Assembly: GCA_015067995.1 (NCBI GenBank)
Contig: SVLJ01000007.1
Span: 1-64,000, forward strand
Length of the DNA stretch: 64,000 bases
Direction of reading: 5' to 3'
DNA from: Oscillospiraceae bacterium
Lineage (GTDB): Bacteria > Bacillota > Clostridia > Oscillospirales > Oscillospiraceae
Shown here: positions 16,338-25,372 of the stretch, piece by piece
Position numbering within the stretch: the first letter of the stretch is position 1
Layout: every line of letters starts with the position of its first letter
Program-made: the position numbers and the translations under genes
Notes under the pieces: model-generated
Seen by the model: the letters and a program-made list of their open reading frames with translations, nothing else
Told to the model about the DNA's origin: nothing
Databases searched by the model: none

Positions 16338-17079
16338 TTGGCCTGCTCTGGTTCTGACGGCGGGACTGCTGCTGGTATGGGAGGCGGTGTGCGTCACCGG
16401 ACTGGTGCCGGCATATATGCTGCCTGCGCCTACGGACATCGTTCTGGCTCTGATCACCGACTTTCCCGAGCTGTGCGGCCACGCTGCCGTCACGCTGCAG
16501 GAAGCCGCTTACGGCCTGATCCTCGGCACGGCACTGGGCTTTATATGTGCCGTGGGCATGGACGCCTTTGAGTGGCTGTACCGGGCCCTCTATCCCATTC
16601 TGGTCATTACCCAGACCATCCCCACCGTGGCCATCGCGCCGCTGCTGGTGCTGTGGTTCGGCTATGAAATGGCTCCCAAGATCATCCTCATCGTGCTGGT
16701 GACCTTTTTTCCCATGGCGGTGGGGATGCTGGAGGGTTTCCGCGGCGTGGATCACGATTCCGTGGCGCTGCTGCGTTCCATGGGGGCATCCCGGCAGCAG
16801 ATCTTCCGCTACATCAAGTGTCCTGCCGCACTGCCGCAGTTCTTCTCGGGACTGCGCATTGCCGCCGCGTACTCCGTGGTGGGTGCCGTCATCTCCGAAT
16901 GGCTGGGTGGCTTTCAGGGACTGGGCGTCTACATGACCCGGGTGCGCAAGGCCTACGCCTTTGACAAGATGTTTGCCGTCATCCTTCTGATCTCCGCCAT
17001 CAGCCTGCTGCTGATGGCTCTGGTGGACATGCTGCAGACAAAATGCATGCCCTACGCCCGTGATCCGGAGGAAACCTGA
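16303..17079 (+). CDS. thiX: ABC transporter permease, thiamine precursor type
   Basis: 258 aa from TTG 16303, overlapping the preceding gene. Six membrane segments of the BPD/NitT-TauT permease class. The cytoplasmic EAA loop is visible as DSVALLRSMGASRQQIFRYIKCP (about residues 150-172). Downstream SBP and ATPase genes complete a ThiYXZ-like importer, normally for formylaminopyrimidine/hydroxymethylpyrimidine. The precise substrate is inferred from the riboswitch and neighbours. Confidence 0.88.
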   Translation: MTGKLQNIIRHNWPALVLTAGLLLVWEAVCVTGLVPAYMLPAPTDIVLALITDFPELCGHAAVTLQEAAYGLILGTALGFICAVGMDAFEWLYRALYPILVITQTIPTVAIAPLLVLWFGYEMAPKIILIVLVTFFPMAVGMLEGFRGVDHDSVALLRSMGASRQQIFRYIKCPAALPQFFSGLRIAAAYSVVGAVISEWLGGFQGLGVYMTRVRKAYAFDKMFAVILLISAISLLLMALVDMLQTKCMPYARDPEET

Positions 17080-17120
17080 TCCTCTCTCATCCAATCTTAT
17101 AAAGAAAGAAGCGATCGATC

Positions 17121-18113
17121 ATGCTGAAACGGATTTTTTCTCTTACTCTGATCCTGATCATGCTGCTGACTCTGGCCGCCTGCGGCGGGGACAACGGCGG
17201 GGATCTGAAGAAAATCACCTTTGTTCTGGACTGGACGCCCAATACCAACCACACCGGATTGTATGTGGCACTGGAGAAGGGCTGGTTTGAAGAGGCCGGG
17301 CTTGCTGTGGAAGTGGTGCAGCCTCCTGAGGGCGGCGCGGAAATGCTGGTGGGCGCAGGCCGCGCACAGTTCGGCGTTTCCTTCCAGGATTATCTGGCAC
17401 CCGCGCTTATCGGTAAGGACGCGCTGCCCATCACCGCTGTGGCCGCTGTGATCCAGCACAACACCTCCGGCATCGTGTCCCGGAAGGGTGAGGGAATGCA
17501 TACTCCCAGGGGGCTGGAGGGAAAGCAATACGCCACATGGGATCTGCCGGTGGAAAAGGCCACCATGAAAACCGTCATGGAAGCCGACGGCGGTAATTTT
17601 GACAAGGTGATTCTGATCCCCTCCACGGTAACAGATGAGGTTTCCGCACTGCAGAGCCGCTCCGTGGATGCCATCTGGATCTTTTACGCATGGGCGGGCA
17701 TCGCCTGCGAAGTGGCCGGTCTGGAAACCGACTATTTCGCCTTCGCAGACATTGACCCGGTGTTTGACTACTATACCCCCGTTATCATTGCCGAAAACAA
17801 CTTCCTGAAGGAAGAGCCGGAAACGGCAAAAGCCTTTTTGGCCGCTCTGGCAAAGGGTTACGAATACGCCATGGAAAATCCCACTGACGCCGCTGATATT
17901 CTCATGAAAGCCGCGCCGGAGCTGAAGAGCAACCAGGAGCTGGTCTATGCCAGTCAGAACTATCTGGCAGAGCAGTATACTGCCGACGCAGAGCAGTGGG
18001 GCATCTTTGACGCCCATCGCTGGAACGCATTTTTCAACTGGCTGAACGATCACGGGTTGGTGGAAGAAACCATCCCGGAAAATACCGGATTTACCAACGA
18101 CTATCTGCCGTAA
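17121..18113 (+). CDS. thiY: ABC transporter substrate-binding lipoprotein, NMT1/THI5-like
   Basis: 330 aa. Signal peptide MLKRIFSLTLILIMLLTLAAC with the lipobox Cys at residue 21. The mature part starts KKITFVLDWTPNTNHTGLYV, the NMT1/THI5 signature (DWTPNTNHTG), then GWFEEAGLAVEVVQPPEGGA and later EEPETAKAFLAALAKGY. These proteins bind pyrimidine precursors of thiamine. It sits between permease and ATPase in a TPP-riboswitch operon, which supports import of a thiamine precursor. Confidence 0.92.
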   Translation: MLKRIFSLTLILIMLLTLAACGGDNGGDLKKITFVLDWTPNTNHTGLYVALEKGWFEEAGLAVEVVQPPEGGAEMLVGAGRAQFGVSFQDYLAPALIGKDALPITAVAAVIQHNTSGIVSRKGEGMHTPRGLEGKQYATWDLPVEKATMKTVMEADGGNFDKVILIPSTVTDEVSALQSRSVDAIWIFYAWAGIACEVAGLETDYFAFADIDPVFDYYTPVIIAENNFLKEEPETAKAFLAALAKGYEYAMENPTDAADILMKAAPELKSNQELVYASQNYLAEQYTADAEQWGIFDAHRWNAFFNWLNDHGLVEETIPENTGFTNDYLP

Positions 18114-18131
18114 CGGCTGAGAAGGAGCACT

Positions 18132-18866
18132 ATGAACAAGCTGGAAGTGAGAGGCGTCAGCAAACGCTTCGCAGACAAACAGGTGCTGGAGAACATCTCC
18201 ATCACACTCAAAGAAGGTGAGTTGGTGTGTCTGCTGGGCGTCAGCGGCGCTGGTAAATCCACGCTGTTCAACATTATCTCCGGTCTCAGCCTGCCGGACT
18301 CCGGCCAGGTGCTGCTGGATGGAGAGGACATCACCGGAAAAACCGGGCGTATCAGTTATATGCTGCAGAAGGATCTGCTGCTGCCTTACCGTACCATTGT
18401 GGATAACGCGGCGCTGCCGCTGCTGCTGCGGGGCGTCTCCAAACAGGAGGCGCGGGCGCAGGCTGCCGCACACTTTGCCGACTTCGGTCTGGAGGGAACG
18501 GAGAAGCAGTGGCCTCACCAGCTCTCCGGCGGTATGCGCCAACGGGCAGCTCTGCTGCGGACATATCTCTTCTCACAGAATGTGGCTCTGCTGGACGAGC
18601 CGTTTTCCGCGCTGGACACCCTTACCAAGACCGCCATGCATGAATGGTATCTGGATGTGATGGAGCGCATCCGTCTGTCCACGCTGTTTATCACCCATGA
18701 CATCGACGAGGCCATTCTGCTCTCTGACCGCATTTATCTCCTCACCGGTCAGCCCGGCCGCATCGCTGGGGAGATCGTCATCGACAACCCCCGGAAGCAG
18801 GGGAAGGATTTCCCGCTTTCGCCGGAGTTTCTGCACTACAAGCGAAGAATCATGGAGCTGCTGTAA
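18132..18866 (+). CDS. thiZ: ABC transporter ATP-binding protein, thiamine precursor type
   Basis: 244 aa. Walker A is LGVSGAGKSTL (about residues 35-45), Q-loop SYMLQKDLLLPYR, ABC signature LSGGMRQRAALLRT, Walker B VALLDEPFSALD and H-loop FITHDIDEAILLSD. All catalytic residues are intact. It belongs to the NitT/TauT-type importer ATPases. Last gene of the operon, with a strong terminator straight after it. Confidence 0.93.
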   Translation: MNKLEVRGVSKRFADKQVLENISITLKEGELVCLLGVSGAGKSTLFNIISGLSLPDSGQVLLDGEDITGKTGRISYMLQKDLLLPYRTIVDNAALPLLLRGVSKQEARAQAAAHFADFGLEGTEKQWPHQLSGGMRQRAALLRTYLFSQNVALLDEPFSALDTLTKTAMHEWYLDVMERIRLSTLFITHDIDEAILLSDRIYLLTGQPGRIAGEIVIDNPRKQGKDFPLSPEFLHYKRRIMELL

Positions 18867-18867
18867 G

Positions 18868-18913
18868 AAAACTGCCCTGTCCGTTCAAAGAGAACGGACA
18901 GGGCAGTTTTTCT
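18868..18913 (+). terminator. Terminator after the thiamine transport operon
   Basis: Very strong stem: AAAACTGCCCTGTCCGTTC (18868-18886) with its complement, loop about 5 bases, ending TTTTTC. Symmetric enough to also stop the leftward nitroreductase transcript. Confidence 0.9.
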
Positions 18914-18921
18914 TCACATAT

Positions 18922-19434
18922 TTACAGGTACTTCACCATTTCTTCCAGCGGCTTGCGGTCGGCATGGAGGCGGGAGGGGCGTGCGTTTTCCGCAGGATAG
19001 CCCAGCGGCAGCATAGCAATGGGAACCAGTCCTGCCATCTCCGGGAAGGCAGCCTGCAGCTTCTCCGGCTCAAACATGCCCACATAGGTGGTTCCGAGGC
19101 CAAGGTCGGCAGCCTGCAGCATCATCTGGGTGGCGGCGATGGCAGCGTCGATCTCGCCGTGGTTCTTTCCGTCGTGCTCACGCTTCCACGCGGGCTCTGG
19201 GTCATAGGCCACCACCAGAATCACCGGCGGATGGAAATGTGCGGCGGTGCAGGCATCAGCTTTCTCCAGTGCTTCCGGCGTACGGATCACAAAAATGCGC
19301 TGGGGCTGATTGTTATGGGCGGTAGGTGCGTTGCGGCCGGCCTCCAGAATGAGATCCAGCTTTTCCTGCTCCACAGGGGTGGCAGCAAATTTCCGCAGAG
19401 AGTACCGTGCGGCAGACAGTTCGGCAAAGGTCAT
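18922..19434 (-). CDS. Nitroreductase family protein
   Basis: 170 aa, the short class of FMN-dependent nitroreductases. The start is SAARYSLRKFAATPVEQEKLDLILEA (SxRxF FMN-phosphate motif), then GRNAPTAHNNQPQRIFV and MAATQMMLQAADLGLGTTYVG, then the C-terminal IAMLPLGYPAENARPS. Electron acceptor unknown; these use NAD(P)H and FMN. It is monocistronic, with a promoter at 19468-19496 and GGAGG before the start. Confidence 0.9.
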   Translation of the reverse strand: MTFAELSAARYSLRKFAATPVEQEKLDLILEAGRNAPTAHNNQPQRIFVIRTPEALEKADACTAAHFHPPVILVVAYDPEPAWKREHDGKNHGEIDAAIAATQMMLQAADLGLGTTYVGMFEPEKLQAAFPEMAGLVPIAMLPLGYPAENARPSRLHADRKPLEEMVKYL

Positions 19435-19467
19435 GGAGAAGCCTCCTTGTTATGTTTGTTGTGATGT

Positions 19468-19496
19468 ATTGTAGCATCTGACCACCGCTTAGGCAA
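19468..19496 (-). promoter_or_regulatory. Nitroreductase promoter
   Basis: Minus-strand TTGCCT (complement 19491-19496), 17-base spacer, TACAAT (complement 19468-19473). Confidence 0.6.
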
Positions 19497-19501
19497 GAGG
19501 G

Positions 19502-19541
19502 AACAGGAAACGCCGGCACAAATGTGCCGGCGTTTCCTGTT
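19502..19541. terminator. Strong stem-loop between the sulfatase and nitroreductase genes
   Basis: 18-bp perfect stem AACAGGAAACGCCGGCAC with its complement around an AAAT loop (19502-19519 with 19524-19541). No long U-tract follows on the minus strand, but position after the leftward sulfatase fits termination. The rest of the gap to 19701 shows nothing else. Confidence 0.65.
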
Positions 19542-19701
19542 GTGTGTGTTAGGAGGGAGAAAAATGCATCGGGTCGGGAATACCCTTTGCTTGATTTTAC
19601 AATACACCCAAATCGTGGCGAAATTGTGTTATTCCTGTAAACGAATTGTGAATTACCAATGGATTCCCGGCCAAAACCCTGTTTTCCGGAGAATTCACCT
19701 G

Positions 19702-22035
19702 TCAGGATACCTGACACAGCCAATCCGTCAATTTACGCTCTCCCCGGGCATCTGTCAGAATCGACGCCATCTGAACAAACGGCGTGGTATCCACACTCTG
19801 AGGAATCTGATCCGTCCAGCAGATCTTGCCGTCCTGTCCCACAAAATAGATGTCGTTATAGCACAAGCTCTGCTGCTGCATATTCTTTACCATCTGCCAA
19901 TAGCGGGGCAGCGCAGCATCGGCAGCAGCCAGTATGTCCAGGCCAAAAAAGCCGCAGGAAGCATCCCGCTTCGTCCCTGCCGCGGCAGGCAGCAGGGCAG
20001 GATCGTTGGCCCAGATGAGATAATCAGCAGCAAACAGATCCGCCCCCTGTTCCGGTGACAGAGAGTAGACATTACCATCGTAGATTCCCAGTTCCGTATA
20101 TACGGAACCGGAATCCAGACCAAGTCCGGGACAATGGTCGCCAAAGAACAAGATAACCGTAGGCTCCTTCACCTGAGAGAAATAATCCACCAGCTTCTGC
20201 AAAGCCTTGGAACCGCTGGCCGCGCCCTGCGTATAGGCGTTCAGCACACCTGTCGCCTGAGAGGACAGGGGCGCCTCTGTGGTAAAGGGATAGTCATACT
20301 GTGAGTACTTATCGGCAGTATAGGGTGTATGGTTCTCCATGGACGAGGCATACAGGAACACAGGACCCTTCGTGCCTTCCTTCTCGTACATATCAATGAT
20401 GAGATCACTCATGTAATCGTCACCGTAATAATCTCCGCTGATCTTGGGCGACAGGTATTTCCAATAGTCCTGAGCAGCGGCGGCATCGGGATCAATGGCT
20501 GCGAAATTCTCGGAAAAATACATGTCCTGGAATCCCATTTGAGAGAACAGTTTCCTCCGATTGTAAATCGTATCGTTAAACATGTGCACCAATCCGGTGT
20601 AATATCCGCTATCCCGTAAAATTTCCGGGACCGTGGGAAACACAGATACATCGGCAGGCTCCCAATGAAGCGGATCGTCTCCCTTTTTCAGCAGAGCACT
20701 GTTGATACCTGTAAAGATCTCCAATTCAATATTGCAGGTGCCATAACCCAGCGTGCGGCTGAAAAAACGACCGGACACCGATTGGCTCTGCAGGGCATGG
20801 AATTCCGCCAGCGGATCCTTCTCATAGGTCACGCCCTGCAAATCGGTAACATCAAAGAAAGATTCCGCCAAAACAAGAATGATGTTTGGCTCCGTCTGCG
20901 CAGGGACTTCCGGTTGTACCGGTGTCTCAGGCTGCACGGGCTGCTCAGGCTGCGCAGGCGGCTCAGGCTGCGCAGGCGGCTCGGGCTGCGCAGGCGGCTC
21001 GGGCTGCGCAGGCGGCTCGGGCTGCGCAGGCGGTTCGGTCTGTGCAGGCGGCTCGGTCTGCGCAGGCGGCTCGGGCTGCGCAGGCGGCTCGGGCTGCGCA
21101 GGCGGCTCGGGCTGTGCAGGCGGCTCGGTCTGTGCAGGCGGCTCAGGCTGCGCAGGCGGCTCGGGCTGTGCAGGCGGCTCAGGCTGCGCAGACGGCTCGG
21201 TCTGTGCAGGCGGCTCAGGCTGCGCAGGCGTTTCGGTCTGTGACGAACCGGATCCGGAAGCACTGTCCAAGCTCCCCTGCAGGCTATTCATCAGATCCTG
21301 CAAAGCGTCTTCATCATTGACATCTATCAGCTCCCGCTCATCCTGAAACAGAACGGAACGCCATAACCCAAGAGGTACAAAGCATTGGCTGTATACTTTC
21401 ATCTGAGGACTGCGGTTGTCAAGAGACACGCCTGCAGGGACATAGACCAGCAGATCAATCAGCACCACGAACAACAGAATAAATGCCGCCAACGATCCGG
21501 CTGCAGCGGAAATACTGTACTTCCAGTTCATGTTTAAGGCCGGTGCTGCAATCACCAGCAATATAATGAACCAGACAACCATGATCAGAATCGCTGTCAC
21601 AATGGGAGCTGTGACACGAATCGACGCTGCGTTCAGTGCCGTAATGGCACCCAGTCGATTTGCCAGCGCAACCTCATGCAGTTCCAGTGGAACCGCTGTG
21701 ATCAGCATTTTGTAATGATTGATAATGGTAAATCCGATTCCCACCAAAGAAGCCAAAAGATATCCCCAACACAGGCGCTTCACAATTAAGCCAAGCACAA
21801 GGGACAAAAGCGCGAAAAACATGGTATTCCAGAGCATTGCTGCCATATGTCCGGGAATCAGTGCTGCAAATGCAGAAAAATCGTTGGCGGTAATGAGCAT
21901 CACTGCCAGCGTTGTGAAAAGACCTCCCAGCAATGCGCTCAGCAGGTTCCAAATAAGACGCCGCCATGGATTCTGTTCCATTTTTAACGGAAACAGCTTA
22001 TGGAACATTCTGTTGACTTTTTCCTTTTGCATCAT
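19702..22035 (-). CDS. LTA-synthase-like membrane sulfatase with hexapeptide-repeat linker
   Basis: 777 aa. An N-terminal half has about five membrane segments (residues about 25-50, 62-82, 86-108, 135-165, 175-205), as in lipoteichoic acid synthases. A linker of 20 copies of a Pro/Glu hexapeptide (PEPPAQ/TEPPAQ) follows. The C-terminal sulfatase/alkaline phosphatase fold begins NIILVLAESFFDVTD with the metal Glu. SRTLGYGTCNIELEIFTG has the likely Thr nucleophile, and SSMENHTPY and ILFFGDHCPGLG follow. The likely reaction is transfer of glycerol- or other polyol-phosphate outside the cell. Linker length is unusual. Confidence 0.88.
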   Translation of the reverse strand: MMQKEKVNRMFHKLFPLKMEQNPWRRLIWNLLSALLGGLFTTLAVMLITANDFSAFAALIPGHMAAMLWNTMFFALLSLVLGLIVKRLCWGYLLASLVGIGFTIINHYKMLITAVPLELHEVALANRLGAITALNAASIRVTAPIVTAILIMVVWFIILLVIAAPALNMNWKYSISAAAGSLAAFILLFVVLIDLLVYVPAGVSLDNRSPQMKVYSQCFVPLGLWRSVLFQDERELIDVNDEDALQDLMNSLQGSLDSASGSGSSQTETPAQPEPPAQTEPSAQPEPPAQPEPPAQPEPPAQTEPPAQPEPPAQPEPPAQPEPPAQTEPPAQTEPPAQPEPPAQPEPPAQPEPPAQPEPPAQPEQPVQPETPVQPEVPAQTEPNIILVLAESFFDVTDLQGVTYEKDPLAEFHALQSQSVSGRFFSRTLGYGTCNIELEIFTGINSALLKKGDDPLHWEPADVSVFPTVPEILRDSGYYTGLVHMFNDTIYNRRKLFSQMGFQDMYFSENFAAIDPDAAAAQDYWKYLSPKISGDYYGDDYMSDLIIDMYEKEGTKGPVFLYASSMENHTPYTADKYSQYDYPFTTEAPLSSQATGVLNAYTQGAASGSKALQKLVDYFSQVKEPTVILFFGDHCPGLGLDSGSVYTELGIYDGNVYSLSPEQGADLFAADYLIWANDPALLPAAAGTKRDASCGFFGLDILAAADAALPRYWQMVKNMQQQSLCYNDIYFVGQDGKICWTDQIPQSVDTTPFVQMASILTDARGERKLTDWLCQVS
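20884..21243 (-). repeat. In-frame 18-bp minisatellite encoding about 20 Pro/Glu hexapeptides
   Basis: Twenty tandem 18-base units coding PEPPAQ or close forms (TETPAQ, TEPSAQ, TEPPAQ, PEQPVQ, PETPVQ, PEVPAQ at the edges). Central units are near identical at DNA level, edge units are diverged, the usual picture of copy-number change in the middle. Confidence 0.95.
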
Positions 22036-22093
22036 AAGAAGATCCTTTCCTGACAGGAACCAATGTCTGGGTACTTATCCATATATGGATTTC

Positions 22094-22121
22094 AAACCGG
22101 GCGCGGATGCGCCCGGTTTTA
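22094..22121 (-). terminator. glyS terminator
   Basis: AAACCGGGCGC pairs with GCGCCCGGTTT (22094-22104 with 22109-22119), 4-base loop, directly after the glyS stop. Confidence 0.8.
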
Positions 22122-22133
22122 TTGGTCTTTACA

Positions 22134-23564
22134 TCAATAGGCCAGCTTTTCTTCCAGCCAGTTCTTCAGCTCGCTGATAGGCACGCGCACCTGCTCCATG
22201 GTGTCACGGTCACGGACGGTGACACAGTTATCACCGGCGGTGTTCTCATCGCCCACGGTGTCGAAGTCCACAGTGACGCAGTAGGGAGTGCCGATCTCAT
22301 CCTCACGGCGATAGCGCTTGCCGATGGAACCGGCATCATCAAAGTCCACCATCCAGTACTTGCTGAGCATTTCCTGAACCTCGCGGCCCTTGTCGGAGAG
22401 CTTCTTGCTCAGAGGCAGGACGGCCACCTTATAGGGAGCCAGAGCGGGATGCAGGTGCAGAACAACGCGGACATCGTCGTTGCCCTTCTTGTCCTGACCC
22501 ACCACTTCCTCGTCATAGGCATCCACCAGGAAGGCCAGCGTGACACGGTCGGCGCCCAGAGAGGGCTCGATGACATAGGGGATATAGTGCTCGTTGGACT
22601 CCTGATCGAAGTAGGTCTGGTCCTTGCCGGAGGTAGTCTGATGTGCGGTCAGGTCAAAATTGGTGCGGGAAGCAACGCCCCACAGCTCGCCCCAGCCGAA
22701 GGGGAAGACAAACTCGAAGTCGGTGGTGGCGTTGGAATAGTGGCTCAGCTCCTCGGGATCGTGGTCACGCAGACGCAGATTCTCGTCCTTCATGCCCAGA
22801 TTCAGCAGCCACTGGTGGCAGAATTCCTTCCAGTACTTGAACCAATCCAGCTCGGTGCCGGGCTTGCAGAAGAACTCCAGCTCCATCTGCTCGAACTCGC
22901 GGGTGCGGAAGGTGAAGTTGCCGGGAGTGATCTCGTTGCGGAAGGACTTACCCACTTGGCAGACACCGAAGGGAAGCTTGCGGCGGGTGGTGCGCTGAAC
23001 GTTCTGGAAGTTGACAAAAATGCCCTGCGCGGTCTCAGGACGGAGATAGACGGTGTTTTTGGCATCCTCAGTGACACCCTGGAAGGTCTTGAACATCAGG
23101 TTGAACTGACGGATATCCGTCCAGTTATGCTTGCCACAGGTGGGGCAGGGAATGTTGTGCTCTTCCACAAATTCCTTCATTTCAGCCTGGCTCAGGGCAT
23201 CCACAGCCTTGCCCAGATCGAAGTTGTTCTCGGCGCACCAATCCTCGATGACCTTATCGGCGCGGAAACGCTCCTTGCACTCCTTGCAGTCCATCAGAGG
23301 ATCGGAGAAGCCGCCCACATGGCCGGAGGCCACCCAAACCTGAGGATTCATCAGGATGGCAGCGTCCAGACCCACGTTATAGGGATTCTCCTGAACGAAC
23401 TTCTTCCACCATGCCTTCTTCACGTTGTTCTTCAGCTCAACGCCCAGAGGGCCGTAGTCCCAAGTATTGGCCAGGCCGCCGTAAATCTCGGAGCCGGAGA
23501 ATACAAAGCCGCGGCCCTTACACAGGGCAACAATTTTTTCCATGGTCTTTTCGGTGTTTTTCAT
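22134..23564 (-). CDS. glyS: Glycyl-tRNA synthetase, single-chain (class II homodimeric) type
   Basis: 476 aa, the alpha2-type enzyme (GlyQS is not the alpha2beta2 form). The N-terminus [40 protein letters not shown] and the motif 2 region [25 protein letters not shown] are diagnostic. The motif 3 type segment [15 protein letters not shown] and a C-terminal anticodon-binding domain ([13 protein letters not shown]) follow. It charges tRNA-Gly. Expression is controlled by a T-box leader. A strong promoter lies at 23853-23881. Confidence 0.97.
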   Translation of the reverse strand: MKNTEKTMEKIVALCKGRGFVFSGSEIYGGLANTWDYGPLGVELKNNVKKAWWKKFVQENPYNVGLDAAILMNPQVWVASGHVGGFSDPLMDCKECKERFRADKVIEDWCAENNFDLGKAVDALSQAEMKEFVEEHNIPCPTCGKHNWTDIRQFNLMFKTFQGVTEDAKNTVYLRPETAQGIFVNFQNVQRTTRRKLPFGVCQVGKSFRNEITPGNFTFRTREFEQMELEFFCKPGTELDWFKYWKEFCHQWLLNLGMKDENLRLRDHDPEELSHYSNATTDFEFVFPFGWGELWGVASRTNFDLTAHQTTSGKDQTYFDQESNEHYIPYVIEPSLGADRVTLAFLVDAYDEEVVGQDKKGNDDVRVVLHLHPALAPYKVAVLPLSKKLSDKGREVQEMLSKYWMVDFDDAGSIGKRYRREDEIGTPYCVTVDFDTVGDENTAGDNCVTVRDRDTMEQVRVPISELKNWLEEKLAY

Positions 23565-23604
23565 GCTGACAATCTCCTTTTATCAAAGATGCTGTTTGGC
23601 TCAA

Positions 23605-23850
23605 AACGTAAAAAACGCCCTGAAGCCAACAGAATTGGCTCAGGGCGAACAATGTCCGCGGTTCCACCTGAATTCCCGGCTCAGCCGGACACTTCATTTC
23701 CGATAACGGCGGAGTCCGGCGGTACATTTCCGTACCGCAGCTCAAGGGCGCCTTCTCCTCTGACCGGCAGGGACTTGCACCGTCCGTCCCCTCTCTGCTG
23801 CCCGGTCTGTGAGGGTACTGTTCCCTGTCACAGCCTTTTGATATCGTGGG
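23605..23850 (-). ncRNA. T-box leader (glycine) of glyS
   Basis: On the minus strand the T-box sequence AGGTGGAACCGCGGA (complement 23655-23669) precedes a terminator stem CGCCCTGAGCCAA / TTGGCTTCAGGGCG with TTTTTT (23608-23647). Upstream are AGTA and CAGAGAGG elements of stem I. Uncharged tRNA-Gly should favour the antiterminator. Specifier codon not resolved by eye; the gene identity gives Gly. Confidence 0.92.
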
Positions 23851-23852
23851 AA

Positions 23853-23881
23853 ACTGTATCATGTTTTGCGGTAAATGTCAA
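23853..23881 (-). promoter_or_regulatory. glyS promoter
   Basis: Minus-strand TTGACA (complement 23876-23881), 17-base spacer, TACAGT (complement 23853-23858), immediately before the T-box leader. Confidence 0.75.
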
Positions 23882-23926
23882 GTTTTCCTGTGGATAACAC
23901 CTTTTTGAATGAGATTTCTCTTTTAT

Positions 23927-23970
23927 AAGCACCTGCCATCAGACACAGTGCTGTCTGATGGCAGGTGCTT
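23927..23970. terminator. Stem-loop between the putative anti-sigma gene and glyS leader
   Basis: 19-bp stem AAGCACCTGCCATCAGACA (23927-23945) with TGTCTGATGGCAGGTGCTT (23952-23970). On the minus strand it is followed by TATAAAAG. Confidence 0.7.
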
Positions 23971-23974
23971 TGCC

Positions 23975-25372
23975 TCATCTCTTTTCCGGCACGGATATTC
24001 CCATAGATGCAGCAGGCACATGCACGGTCTGGACGCGGATCGCTCCATCCACCAAGCCAAAACGGATCTCTCCGCCGGCTCCGCAGACCTGACCGTCCCA
24101 TGCAAACAGGTCTGCCCGTTCCATGGTATACTGGTTATGCTGCATTGCCATCACCACATCGTCGGTGAAAACGTCTGCATAATGGGGAAGGAACTCCTCC
24201 GCCGACTGTATGAAAAATTCCCCATCAGGAGTCACCACTTTTCTGGGCCAGGCGATCATTTCTGCTACATCCTGACGGCGATTTTTGTCCACCGCACGAT
24301 AAAGCGCACAGTAGAATTCCTGTGCAGCAGCTTCTGTGATACCGGTATTTTGGAGAAACAGATCTCCTTCCGGCTGCTGCACAGGCTCCTCCAGCGGCAG
24401 GATCGGCTCCCGGACAGGGGAAAGGACGGTAAAATCAATACTGTCTGCAAAAGCTTCCAGAATTTCCTCCGTAATGCCAGACTCATTGCCCAGGTAACCG
24501 GTATCGCTGCCCTCCAGCACGTTGATGGTGATAATGGCATCCTCCGCTTCCATCAGTACCAGCGATTTATGAGGACTGATGGCCAGTGTGACCGCAATGC
24601 CACAATCGGTCATATATGTCCATTCCCGGTAATCGTCCGCATACCCGATGCTCAGTACCACCTCGTTGAAGGAACCCTTCACCCAGCGGCCAAACTGAAA
24701 ATTCAAAATTCGGCTGTCGGATATATTCCATTCGCCGTCAAAATGAAAGCTACCGTCCTCATACATATAGCCGTAAAAGCCCCGCACAGATTCGGCCAGA
24801 AATGTGCCGCCAGCCGCCCGATCCCATGTGCCGGGCACTTCGGACAATTGGGTATGGAGCCGCAGACTGTATTTGGCTGTGATCTCTTCCAGTTTGTCGG
24901 CCATTTCCTGTGTATAAACGTAATATAAGCCGTATTTTTGTTCCAGTCCTGTGGGATTGTTTCCAACGGCATTCAGCAATTCTTTATCTGCGTCATAACC
25001 GCTGAGGAACTGCTGCCACTCCGCCACTGCCTGTTTTTCCGGGCTTCCGGCAAAGCCGGAAAGTGAAATGGTGTCTACCAGATCATAGGTTTCCACAGGA
25101 ATACTGATTTCCGGAGGCTCCTGCCCGTTTCCTGTGCTGTCAGTGCCGGCGGACAGTTCCCGGTCCGGACGAAGCACCATACCCTGCAGCCCGAACATGC
25201 CTGAAGCGCCGGCGGTAATGCCCAGCACTGCCAGCACACAAATCACCGCTGCCAGCATCACCAGCCGCTTTATAGAATGTGGACGGTTTCTATTTGCTAT
25301 CTCCTCCGGCACAAGCCGCCCGGTGAAGCGTACCTGCGCAAATGTATCCCGATAACGCTGCTTGTTATTCAT
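23975..25372 (-). CDS. Membrane-anchored protein paired with an ECF sigma factor (putative anti-sigma)
   Basis: 465 aa. The cytoplasmic N-terminus (about residues 1-35) has RYRDTFAQVRF and PEEIANRNR, then one membrane segment (about 36-56), then a large extracellular part with no family I recognise. It overlaps the ECF sigma gene by 8 bases, the usual layout of sigma/anti-sigma pairs in Clostridia. The short N-terminal domain is what would bind the sigma factor. The external part, with NTF2-like features near the end (ITEAAAQEFYCALYRAVDKN), could sense a signal. Role inferred from position and topology. Confidence 0.65.
   Translation of the reverse strand: MNNKQRYRDTFAQVRFTGRLVPEEIANRNRPHSIKRLVMLAAVICVLAVLGITAGASGMFGLQGMVLRPDRELSAGTDSTGNGQEPPEISIPVETYDLVDTISLSGFAGSPEKQAVAEWQQFLSGYDADKELLNAVGNNPTGLEQKYGLYYVYTQEMADKLEEITAKYSLRLHTQLSEVPGTWDRAAGGTFLAESVRGFYGYMYEDGSFHFDGEWNISDSRILNFQFGRWVKGSFNEVVLSIGYADDYREWTYMTDCGIAVTLAISPHKSLVLMEAEDAIITINVLEGSDTGYLGNESGITEEILEAFADSIDFTVLSPVREPILPLEEPVQQPEGDLFLQNTGITEAAAQEFYCALYRAVDKNRRQDVAEMIAWPRKVVTPDGEFFIQSAEEFLPHYADVFTDDVVMAMQHNQYTMERADLFAWDGQVCGAGGEIRFGLVDGAIRVQTVHVPAASMGISVPEKR

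Noticed and set aside
20665..21346. Three Arg/Leu-, Gly/Cys- or Ala-rich repeat proteins on other frames
   Set aside because: Products of reading the 18-bp minisatellite in the wrong frames.
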